Positions 41,572 through 49,019 of a stretch of 64,000 bases of DNA are shown one piece after another. The notes under the pieces were generated by a model that was given only the letters and a program-made list of their open reading frames with translations, was not told the origin of the DNA and ran no database searches. The number at the start of each line of letters is the position of its first letter. Positions within the stretch are counted from its first letter, which is position 1. The DNA is from Sphingomonas sp. CROZ-RG-20F-R02-07 (GTDB taxonomy: Bacteria > Pseudomonadota > Alphaproteobacteria > Sphingomonadales > Sphingomonadaceae), in the NCBI RefSeq assembly GCF_022662335.1, contig NZ_JAKNQJ010000008.1, positions 87,436 to 151,435 on the forward strand. The letters run 5' to 3'. Position numbers and translations under genes: made by a program.

Positions 41572-44541
41572 ATGCCAGGTAAGACGATCCTCTCGCCGGG
41601 GCAGCGCGCTGCGATTTTCGACCCACCAACCGATCGCGAAACAATCGAGCGGTTCTACACGCTGGGGCCGGAAGACCTTGTCCAGGTCTGCCGACGTCGG
41701 CGCGGTGCCAACCGCATCGGCTACGCGGTGCAGCTATGCTACCTTCGCCACCCCGGTCGTGCGCTTGCGCCGGGCGAGGCACCGCCCGCGGCCATGCTCT
41801 CGATGCTGGGCGAGCAGGTGGGCGGCGACCCGGCCGAGTTCGAGCACTATGCCGCGCGCGGGCCGACATTGCGCGAGCACCGCGCCGAGATCGAGGCGTT
41901 CTTGGGGCTGCGCGCGTTCGAGCGCGCGGACCTGCGCGTCATGCTCGCGGTCGGCATCGAGGTCGCCGCGTCGACCGATCGCGGCGAGACCATCGTCGCC
42001 GTCATGGTGGAGCGGCTACGCGCGGCCCGCGTGGTCGTGCCCGCACCATCGGCGCTGGAACGTGTCGCGCTGATCGCGCGCGCCCAGGCGCGACGAGCGG
42101 CGTATTCGGCGCTGATCCGCGATTGCGCCGCTGAGCAGGAGCAACGGCTGGAGCGCCGGATCGAAGCGAGCGAGGAAGGCCGCACGGGACTGGGCTGGAT
42201 ACGCGACTGGTCGGAAGCGCCGTCCGCGACCAATTTGAAGGCGCTGGTCGAGCGGCTGAAGCGGATACGCTCGCTTGAGATCGAGTCCGACCGGGCGCGG
42301 CGCGTCCACGGCGCGCGTTACGCCGTGATCGCGCGGGTCGCCGGCCTGGTCACCGCCCAGCACCTTCGCCGGCTGGAGCGGCGTCGTCGCCTGGCGACAC
42401 TGGTCGTGTTCGCGATCGAGACCGAAGCGGCGCTCACCGAAGCGGCGCTGGTGATGGTCGGGAAGCTGGTCGGGTCGCTGTTCCGGCGCGCCGATCGGAC
42501 CCGCTCCGAACGGCTGCTCGGGGCCGCCCGGCTGCTCAAGGACACCGCCCGTCACCATGCGCGGCTCGGCCGCTTGCTGATCGACGCGCGCGCGCAAGGT
42601 CGCGACCCGCTGCGCGCGATCACCGACCGCATCGGCTGGGACCAGCTCGAACGCAGCGTTCGCGACGCGGAGGAACTGACCCGTTCCGCCGACGACGGGC
42701 TCGATGAGGTGGTCGAGCGCTATCCCACGGTCCGCAAGTTCGCGCTTACCTTCCTGGCCGCGTTCACGTTCCGCGCGGCGCGCGCGAGCGACCCGCTGCT
42801 TGGCGCGGTCGAGGTGTTGCGCCGCATGTACCGAGACGGCCGCTCGGTCCTGCCCAAGCGAGTGCCCACCACGTTCCTACGCCCGCGCTCGCGCAAGGTG
42901 GTGTTCCCGGCCGGGGGCGGCGTCGACCGGCGCGCTTATGAGGTCGCCGTGATCGTCCACCTGCGCGAGCGGCTGGCGTCGGGCAGCGTCTGGGTTGACG
43001 GAAGCCGCGCGTTCCGCACCCTCGACAACTATCTTCTTCCGCAGGCGGCGTTCGCCGCGATGCGCGCGGAGGACCGACTTGGGCTGGCGGTCGCGCCCGT
43101 GTTCCGGGACTGGCACGCCGACCGGCGCGCGTTGCTCACCCGGCGCATGGGCGAGGTGGAGCGCGCGGCCGCTGCGGGCAAGCTGGTCGACGTCGTGATC
43201 ACCGGGGGCGAGCTGACCATCTCGCCGCTACGGCGCTCGGTGCCGGACGAAGCCGAGGAGCTGAAGGCGCGTCTTTACGCGCTGCTGCCCCGCGTCCGCA
43301 TCACCGACCTGCTGGTCGAGGTTGCAGGCTGGTCGGGGTTCGCCGAGCGGTTTACCCACGCGCGTAGCGGCGACACCGCGACCGATCAGTCCGCTTTGAT
43401 GGGCACCATCCTTGCCGACGCGACCAACCTCGGGCTCGGCCGCATGGCGGAAAGCTCGCGTGGGCTGACGCTCGCGCGGCTTCGCTGGACGGCCGAGTGG
43501 CACGTCCGCGACGAGACATACCTGTCGGCGCTCGCCGCGATCGTTGACGCGCACATCGCGCACCCGTTGGGCAAGGTGTGGGGACCAGGCGACATCTCCT
43601 CCTCCGATGGCCAGTTCTTCCGGGCTGGCGGGCGCGGCGAGGCGCGCGCCGACCACAATGCGCGCTACGGCTCCGAAGCCGGCGTGCTGTTCTACACCCA
43701 CATCTCTGGGCGGTTCGCGCCGTTCCACACCGACGTGATCGCCGCGAACGCGGGCGAGGCACCCCACGTCATCGACGGCCTGCTCAACCACGAAAGCGAG
43801 TTGGTCATCCGCGAGCACGCAACCGATACTGCGGGAGCCGTCGACCATGTGTTCGGGCTCTGTCACCTGCTCGGATTCCGGTTTGCACCGCGCATCCGCG
43901 ACCTGAACGAGCGACGGCTATACAGCATGGCGGCGCACGACGCCTGGCCGACGCTGCGGCCGCTGGTCGCGGGCCCGGTCAACATCCGCGCGATCGAGGA
44001 GCATTGGGACGAAACATTGCGGCTCGCCGCCTCGATCCGGGCGGGCACGGTGAGCGCGTCGACCATGCTCCGCAAGTTGGCGGGCTACCCCCGCCAAAAC
44101 CCGGTCGCCCGCGCGCTCCGCGAGATCGGCCGGGTTGAGCGCACCTTGTTCATGCTCGACTGGTTCGACGATCCCGAGCAGCGACGCCGCACCGGTGCCA
44201 TCCTCAACAAGGGCGAGGCCAGGAATACGCTCGCCCGCGCCATCTTCTTCAACCGCCTGGGCGAGCTGCGCGATCGCACGTTCGAGAATCAGCGGCATCG
44301 CGCCTCCGGGCTGACGCTGGTCACGGCCGCGGTGACGCTGTGGAACACCATGTATCTCGACCGCGCCGTGCAGCATCTCCGCTCGAACGGCGTCGAGGTG
44401 CCCGACGAGCTGCTTGCCCATGTCGCCCCGCTCGGCTGGGAGCATATCGGGCTCACCGGAGACTATCTCTGGAGCGAAGTCGACAAACCGCGCGAGCGGT
44501 TCAGGCCGCTCCGTGTCGCCGCAGCCGATCGCAGGCGTTAG
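41572..44541 (+). CDS. tnpA: Tn3-family transposase
   Basis: 989 residues from ATG 41572 (GGGGAG upstream), the normal size for TnpA. The N-terminal DNA-binding region covers about 600 residues. The catalytic part includes SSSDGQFFRAG (first Asp, about 680), HISGRFAPFHTDVI, REHATDTAGAVDHVFGLCH (second Asp, about 750) and NKGEARNTLARAIFFNRLGE (Glu, about 878). The stop codon overlaps the right inverted repeat. The gene shows no break, so the unit may still be able to move, with cointegrates left unresolved if TnpR is dead. Confidence 0.95.
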   Translation: MPGKTILSPGQRAAIFDPPTDRETIERFYTLGPEDLVQVCRRRRGANRIGYAVQLCYLRHPGRALAPGEAPPAAMLSMLGEQVGGDPAEFEHYAARGPTLREHRAEIEAFLGLRAFERADLRVMLAVGIEVAASTDRGETIVAVMVERLRAARVVVPAPSALERVALIARAQARRAAYSALIRDCAAEQEQRLERRIEASEEGRTGLGWIRDWSEAPSATNLKALVERLKRIRSLEIESDRARRVHGARYAVIARVAGLVTAQHLRRLERRRRLATLVVFAIETEAALTEAALVMVGKLVGSLFRRADRTRSERLLGAARLLKDTARHHARLGRLLIDARAQGRDPLRAITDRIGWDQLERSVRDAEELTRSADDGLDEVVERYPTVRKFALTFLAAFTFRAARASDPLLGAVEVLRRMYRDGRSVLPKRVPTTFLRPRSRKVVFPAGGGVDRRAYEVAVIVHLRERLASGSVWVDGSRAFRTLDNYLLPQAAFAAMRAEDRLGLAVAPVFRDWHADRRALLTRRMGEVERAAAAGKLVDVVITGGELTISPLRRSVPDEAEELKARLYALLPRVRITDLLVEVAGWSGFAERFTHARSGDTATDQSALMGTILADATNLGLGRMAESSRGLTLARLRWTAEWHVRDETYLSALAAIVDAHIAHPLGKVWGPGDISSSDGQFFRAGGRGEARADHNARYGSEAGVLFYTHISGRFAPFHTDVIAANAGEAPHVIDGLLNHESELVIREHATDTAGAVDHVFGLCHLLGFRFAPRIRDLNERRLYSMAAHDAWPTLRPLVAGPVNIRAIEEHWDETLRLAASIRAGTVSASTMLRKLAGYPRQNPVARALREIGRVERTLFMLDWFDDPEQRRRTGAILNKGEARNTLARAIFFNRLGELRDRTFENQRHRASGLTLVTAAVTLWNTMYLDRAVQHLRSNGVEVPDELLAHVAPLGWEHIGLTGDYLWSEVDKPRERFRPLRVAAADRRR

Positions 44542-44573
44542 CGTACGATTTTGGGCCTTCTCTCACCGGCCCC
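44536..44573 (-). repeat. Right 38-bp terminal inverted repeat of Tn3-family unit
   Basis: Reverse complement begins GGGGCCGGTGAGAGAAGG and ends CGTACGCTAACG; five mismatches to the left repeat. It overlaps the tnpA stop codon. Confidence 0.92.
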
Positions 44574-44796
44574 CAGAAGCGGCTTGCGCGCGAGCACCTG
44601 GCCATCGCTGAGCACCCGCTGAGCAGTACATCGCACGCCGCGGCGGAAGTTCCATGACGATGCGCGGCTGGAGCACGGCAAACGGGCTCGCGCGGGCCGG
44701 GTGGCGTTCGACGCGCCTCGGCCGCGGCGGGGGCCGTCCGCCCTGCGGCGCGGCTGCCGCAGCGGGGCGCTCGAACGGCGCAATCGTCGCGGGGAT
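44574..44796 (-). pseudogene. M14 carboxypeptidase relic, upstream part (right of Tn3 unit)
   Basis: On the minus strand the DNA encodes APFERPAAAAPQGG, then SPFAVLQPRIVMELP, and in shifted frames CDVLLSG and VLSDGQVLARKPLL. These match APFERPAATS, SPFAVPKPRVVMEFP, NDILLSG and LLSGGQVLAKKPLL of the intact M14 protein, in the same order. The last codons (CCG CTT CTG) are duplicated at the left edge of the Tn3 unit. At least two frameshifts are needed to read it, and nothing earlier than about residue 880 of the protein is present. Confidence 0.85.
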
Positions 44797-44937
44797 AGCC
44801 TGACGTTATTGCCCTAATGCTACAGCCTTGAACTCGAGCGCTCTTTCCGCGCGCTGGATTGTAGGCAATAATCCGCTCCTCAGCCCTACCCCCATCACGC
44901 CCGGGTTAGGCCCGGTTTGGGACGCGCTCCATCAAAT

Positions 44938-45279
44938 CCTCGCCCATCCTCCAGCGTCACGCTCTGCGTCAGGTCGAACACCGCGCGCCCATCGGCGATC
45001 AGGCTCTCCTCGGGGCGGGCGAGCATGTTGATGAAGCCGGGCGACACCGCCTTGCCGCGCGCGTCGACTTCCGTGCGGCCGTGACCCGCCAGATGGGGCG
45101 CTGAGCGCGGCGATGCTGGCGCCCGTAACCGCCACGTCGGCGACGAACGGCTTGCCGCCGCTGCCGTCATACACCGTGCCGCCGCGGATCACGACATCAT
45201 AGCCCGGTGCGGCGGCCGGCGGCGCGGCGCCCAAGCCGAGCGCGAGCAGCGGCAGGGCGAGCAGGCGGGCGAGGGTCAT
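44938..45279 (-). pseudogene. N-acyl-D-amino-acid deacylase, truncated and frameshifted
   Basis: Starts at ATG 45279, overlapping the stop of the serine hydrolase. A signal peptide (LALPLLALGLGAAPPAAA) precedes YDVVIRGGTVYDGSGGKPFV and DVAVTGASIAAL. After a frameshift near 45100 it reads LAGHGRTEVDARGKAVSPGF and ESLIADGRAVFDLTQSVTLE. This matches the first 120 residues of D-aminoacylase-type amidohydrolases. Everything after, including most metal ligands, is missing. The gene would have freed D-amino acids from N-acyl forms, which fits the DgcN/DgcA genes of the same operon. Confidence 0.82.
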
Positions 45280-46844
45280 CACGGCTCCTTGACGGGGGTC
45301 AGCTGCAAATCCTGATAATCGTAGGAAAAGTCGGCGGTGGGCGACACCGGCTTCATCGTCACGCGATCGACCTTGCCGTCCGCGCCCAGCGAGAAGGTGA
45401 CATAGGCGGGCTCGATGCCCGGGTCGTCGAACCGGGTGATGAAGCTGTCATATTGATAATGGTCGAGCCGCCCGGTCATGCGCGGGGTGGTGGCGAAATT
45501 GATGGTCAGCCCCCTGGCGTCCGACCCGACCACCACCTTGCCATACCACGGATCGGCATAGGTTCCTGTGTAGCGCGCGATCGGCAGCGACGGGCCGACC
45601 CGTGCGGGCGTCGCCGCCGCCTGCGTCACCGTCTGCGCGGCGGCGGCCCGGCGCGCGTCGAGGAACGCGGCAAAGCGTGCGGGCCAGTCCTGCGCCGGGC
45701 GGCCGAGATAATGGTCGAGCAGGTCGTACATCAGGCCGGTCGGCACTTGGCTGTCCTCGCTGTTAATCGTGATCGCGAAGCCGACATTCTTCTTGGGGAT
45801 CAGCGCCACGGCGGTGAGGAAGCCGAACACCGCGCCCGTATGGAGCACGATCTTCGTGCCGGCATAGTCGCGCACTTCCCAGCCGAGCGCATAATCCTTG
45901 AACGTCGCCTGCGTGCCCGCGAGGTCGGGCGGGAGCGGAGCGATTGGCTCGATCGTGACCGGCTTCCACATCTCCGCCGAGGACGCGTCGCTGAACAGCC
46001 GCCCGCCGTTGGGTAGCCTGCCATGCGCGAGCTGGACCTGCAGCCATTTGCCCATGTCGTTGGCGCTGATCGACAGCAGCCCGGCGGGCGCGGAGGACTG
46101 GCCGAGCTGATCGCGCTCGTCGAGCACCTGCTGCGCGCCCAGCCCGCGCACCGCGCCGCCGGTGCGCGCGTGCGGCCAGGCGCGGTCGGCGGTCGCCAGC
46201 CGCACCTGCGGGTCGCCGGTCGAGCTCAGCATGCCGGCCGGGCGGAACACATGGTCGCGCAGGTAATCCTCGTACCGCTGCCCGCTGACCGCCTCGATCA
46301 GCGCGCCCGCGACCGTGTAGAGGATGTTGTCATAGGCATAGGCGCTGCGAAAGCTGGTCGCGGGCTTGATGTATTTCAGCCGCCGGACGATCTCCGCGCG
46401 CGACAGGCTGCCGCGCGGGACGAACAGCAGGTCGCCCGCGCCGAGCCCCAGCCCGCTGTGGTGGACGAGCAGGTCGCGCACCGTCATCTCGCGCGTGACC
46501 CATGGATCGTACATCTGAAAGCCCGGGAGCCGGTCGACGACATGGTCGTCCCAGCCGAGCTTGCCCGCGTCCACCAGCGTCGCGAGCGCCGCGACGGTCA
46601 TCGCCTTGCCGGTCGAGCCGGTCCGGAACAGCGTGTCGCCGTCGACCTTCTCGGCGCTGCCGAGCCTGCGCACGCCATAGCCGCGCGCGAGCACGACGCG
46701 GCCGTTCTCGACGATCGCGACCGCGACGCCGGGCACGCCCGCCTTGACGCGCAGCGCCTCGACGCGCGCGTCGAACCCGGCGGGCGGGTCGGCGAGCGCG
46801 GGGCTGGCGAGCGCGACGAGCGCGGCGGCGACGAGCTTCTTCAT
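45279..46844 (-). CDS. Secreted beta-lactamase-fold serine hydrolase
   Basis: 521 residues with a signal peptide (AAALVALASPALA). The active-site SxxK lies in FRTGSTGKAMTVAAL near residue 76, the YxN element in YAYDNILYTVAG and the HxG in VLHTGAVFGFLTAV; the C-terminal 130 residues form a lipocalin-like barrel domain (YTGTYADPWYGKVVV). This layout is that of D-aminopeptidase/EstB-like class C hydrolases. ATG 46844 overlaps the stop of the YkvI-like gene (ATGA), so expression is coupled to the transporter. Confidence 0.92.
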   Translation of the reverse strand: MKKLVAAALVALASPALADPPAGFDARVEALRVKAGVPGVAVAIVENGRVVLARGYGVRRLGSAEKVDGDTLFRTGSTGKAMTVAALATLVDAGKLGWDDHVVDRLPGFQMYDPWVTREMTVRDLLVHHSGLGLGAGDLLFVPRGSLSRAEIVRRLKYIKPATSFRSAYAYDNILYTVAGALIEAVSGQRYEDYLRDHVFRPAGMLSSTGDPQVRLATADRAWPHARTGGAVRGLGAQQVLDERDQLGQSSAPAGLLSISANDMGKWLQVQLAHGRLPNGGRLFSDASSAEMWKPVTIEPIAPLPPDLAGTQATFKDYALGWEVRDYAGTKIVLHTGAVFGFLTAVALIPKKNVGFAITINSEDSQVPTGLMYDLLDHYLGRPAQDWPARFAAFLDARRAAAAQTVTQAAATPARVGPSLPIARYTGTYADPWYGKVVVGSDARGLTINFATTPRMTGRLDHYQYDSFITRFDDPGIEPAYVTFSLGADGKVDRVTMKPVSPTADFSYDYQDLQLTPVKEP

Positions 46845-47962
46845 GCGGCCTCCAATACGGGAGCGGGTCGGTGGAGCAGCCGCCAGACGCCGAGGGTGGC
46901 GAGCGGCAGGACGTAGACGGCGAGGATCACCCAGGCGAGCAGGCGGTAGCCGCCCGCGATCAGCGCGACGAGCCCGACCCGCTGCGCGATCAGCATGCAG
47001 ATCGCCAGCAGCACCAGCGCGCCAAAGCCGCGCTGGCCCCGGGTCAGCGCGCGGCCGCGCCGCGCGGAGGCGTTCGACACCCGCTCCATGATCGCGTGCA
47101 CCGCGCCGGTGCCGCTTTCGAGCAAGGCGGCAAAGATCATCAGCTGAAACAGATAGCGGAACCACGGGTGGCCAAGCCGCGCGAGCAGATAGTCGGACGG
47201 CAGCGCCTCGCCAGCGATCGCGGGCATGAACGCGGTCATGCAGGCGAAGAACAACAGCGCCGGGATCATCGCCAGCGGCCCCGCCGCCAGTCCCGCGATC
47301 ACCGCGTCGCGGTCCGACCGCAGGTGGCGCAGCACCGGCAGGATGATCACCGCGCCGACGATGTTGTACCCCGCATAGGTGACGCCGCCCGCCACCCAGC
47401 CCGGTGCCACCGTCGCAGGTCCCGCGAACGCCGCGCCGAGCCGGTCGCCGAACGCCAGCAGCGCAAAGGCGAAGAACAGGATGTACACGCCGTAAAGCAG
47501 CACCGACACCCACGCGAACAGCCGTTCCACCGAACTGGTGCCGAACGCGACCACCGCGGCGATCGCGGCCATCAGCGCGAGCGTTCCCGCCAGCCGCGGG
47601 ACCGCCAGCGTCGCATGCCCGATCTCGCCCGCCGCCGCGCCGAACACCGCCAGCACCAGCACTATGAACAGCGCGTACGCCGCCTCGAACACCACCCAGC
47701 CGCGCCCGAGCAGCGCGCCGAAAAACGCGCGATAGTCGCGCGCGCCGGTCGCGCGCGCGAACAGAAAGGTGAGCGTGGCGACGCCGCTCCAGATCGCGGT
47801 CCCCAGCGCGAGTCCGACGAGCCCGCCCCAGGGACCTGCCGGGAGGAAAAACTCGGCGATCTCGCGACCCGTGGCATAGCCGCCGCCGATCACCACCGCC
47901 TTGAACGCGAAGCCGGGCAGGACCAGCCGCTGAAACCAGCTTGCCCGCGCGGCGGCGGTCAT
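46841..47962 (-). CDS. YkvI-like integral membrane protein (LeuT-fold amino acid permease-like)
   Basis: 373 residues with about ten membrane helices. The first helix region, PGFAFKAVVIGGGYATGREI, has the glycine-rich break seen in LeuT-fold carriers and in the YkvI family; GVTYAGYNIVGAVIILPVLRH is a second broken helix. Substrates of the family are not established. Its ATGA couplings to dgcN copy 3 upstream and to a serine hydrolase downstream suggest uptake of a free (possibly D-) amino acid. Confidence 0.82.
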   Translation of the reverse strand: MTAAARASWFQRLVLPGFAFKAVVIGGGYATGREIAEFFLPAGPWGGLVGLALGTAIWSGVATLTFLFARATGARDYRAFFGALLGRGWVVFEAAYALFIVLVLAVFGAAAGEIGHATLAVPRLAGTLALMAAIAAVVAFGTSSVERLFAWVSVLLYGVYILFFAFALLAFGDRLGAAFAGPATVAPGWVAGGVTYAGYNIVGAVIILPVLRHLRSDRDAVIAGLAAGPLAMIPALLFFACMTAFMPAIAGEALPSDYLLARLGHPWFRYLFQLMIFAALLESGTGAVHAIMERVSNASARRGRALTRGQRGFGALVLLAICMLIAQRVGLVALIAGGYRLLAWVILAVYVLPLATLGVWRLLHRPAPVLEAA

Positions 47963-49014
47963 TGCAGACACGCCTCCACCAACCGGTCGAACGCCGCGCC
48001 GCCGCGGATCGGGTCGGCGGCGGGCAGCGACAACCGTGCCGCGGTCGCCGCGATCACCGCGTCCGCCTCGCCCGCGCTCAGCGCGCCGGTGTTGAGGCTG
48101 ACGCCCACGCAGCGGATCGCCGGATTGGTCAGCCGTCCCAGCGCCACCGTCTGCCCGATCACCTGCTCGATCGTGGGCAGGGCGCGCTCGGGATGGCCGA
48201 GCACGCCCACGCGCGTCGGGTCGTGACAGACCACGAACAGGTCGGGCTGGCTGCCGTGGAGCAGCCCGAGCGACACCGCCGCATAGGCCGGATGGAACAG
48301 CGACCCCTGCCCTTCGATCACGTCCCAATGGTCGGGCGCGGCGGCGGGGCTGAGCTGCTCGGCCGCACCCGCGACGAAGTCCGACACCACCGCGTCGATC
48401 GGGATGCCCGCCCCCGCGATCATGATGCCGGTCTGCCCGGTGGCGCGGAAGGTCGCGTCGACCCCGCGCGTCACCAGCGCGCGTGCGATCGCCAGCGCGG
48501 TATATTTCTTGCCCAGCGCGCAGTCGGTGCCGACGGTGAGCAGCCGCTTGCCCGCCCGCTTCACGCCGCTGCCTACGGCCAAGTCCGAGGGCGGTGTGCG
48601 CACGTCGATCAGCCGCCGCCCGAGCCTGGTCGCCGCTGCCTGAAGCTCAGGCACATCGGCCAGACGGACATGCATGCCGGAGATGAGGTCAAGTCCCGCC
48701 TCGAGCGCCTCGGCCAGCGTCGCGCGCCAGACCAGCGGTATTCCGCCGCCGGGCGAGGCGATGCCGATCAGCAACGCCTCCGCACCGCGCGCGGCCGCCT
48801 CGGCGGGCGACAGCCGCGGCAGCCCGGTGGTGACGCTTGCGCCGGGCAGCGAACATTCGCCGACGCACCACTCGGCGGCCCAATGGCGCAGGCCGAACGC
48901 GGTCTTGGCGAAGCCCGGTTCGGTGACATCGCCGAGGAACAGCAGCAGCCGCGGCGGCGGCGCGGCACCGCCGCCCGCCGGCACCGGCCGGTCGAGCAGG
49001 TCGATGCCCGCCAC
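47959..49014 (-). CDS. dgcN: DUF1611/DgcN-family protein (copy 3)
   Basis: 351 residues. Motifs are FLGDVTEPGFAKTAFGLRHW, LLIGIASPGGG, LLTVGTDCALGKKYTALAI (P-loop-like), FRATGQTGIMIAGAGIPID and WDVIEGQGSLFHPAYAAV. It is a close relative of copy 2 and more distant from copy 1. The stop overlaps the YkvI-like start, and the start lies 5 nt after the TonB receptor stop. In the same operon a DgcA-like epimerase is present, so this copy is the best candidate to work in a DgcN-DgcA pair here. Confidence 0.86.
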   Translation of the reverse strand: MAGIDLLDRPVPAGGGAAPPPRLLLFLGDVTEPGFAKTAFGLRHWAAEWCVGECSLPGASVTTGLPRLSPAEAAARGAEALLIGIASPGGGIPLVWRATLAEALEAGLDLISGMHVRLADVPELQAAATRLGRRLIDVRTPPSDLAVGSGVKRAGKRLLTVGTDCALGKKYTALAIARALVTRGVDATFRATGQTGIMIAGAGIPIDAVVSDFVAGAAEQLSPAAAPDHWDVIEGQGSLFHPAYAAVSLGLLHGSQPDLFVVCHDPTRVGVLGHPERALPTIEQVIGQTVALGRLTNPAIRCVGVSLNTGALSAGEADAVIAATAARLSLPAADPIRGGAAFDRLVEACLQ

Positions 49015-49019
49015 CCGCG

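Larger units (their letters stand above)
34558..44573. mobile_element. Tn3-family composite-like transposon with a six-gene passenger operon
   Basis: A 10.0-kb unit delimited by 38-bp inverted repeats and flanked by a 7-bp direct repeat. Its removal rejoins the two halves of an M14 carboxypeptidase pseudogene. It carries tnpA and tnpR at the right, a LysR regulator, and a minus-strand operon of thioredoxin-like, NAD(P)-binding, MFS, metallo-hydrolase, SnoaL-like and alpha/beta-hydrolase genes. The left end also contains the decayed 3' end of a second tnpA pointing the other way, so the unit may have formed from two inverted Tn3 relatives. Confidence 0.85.
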
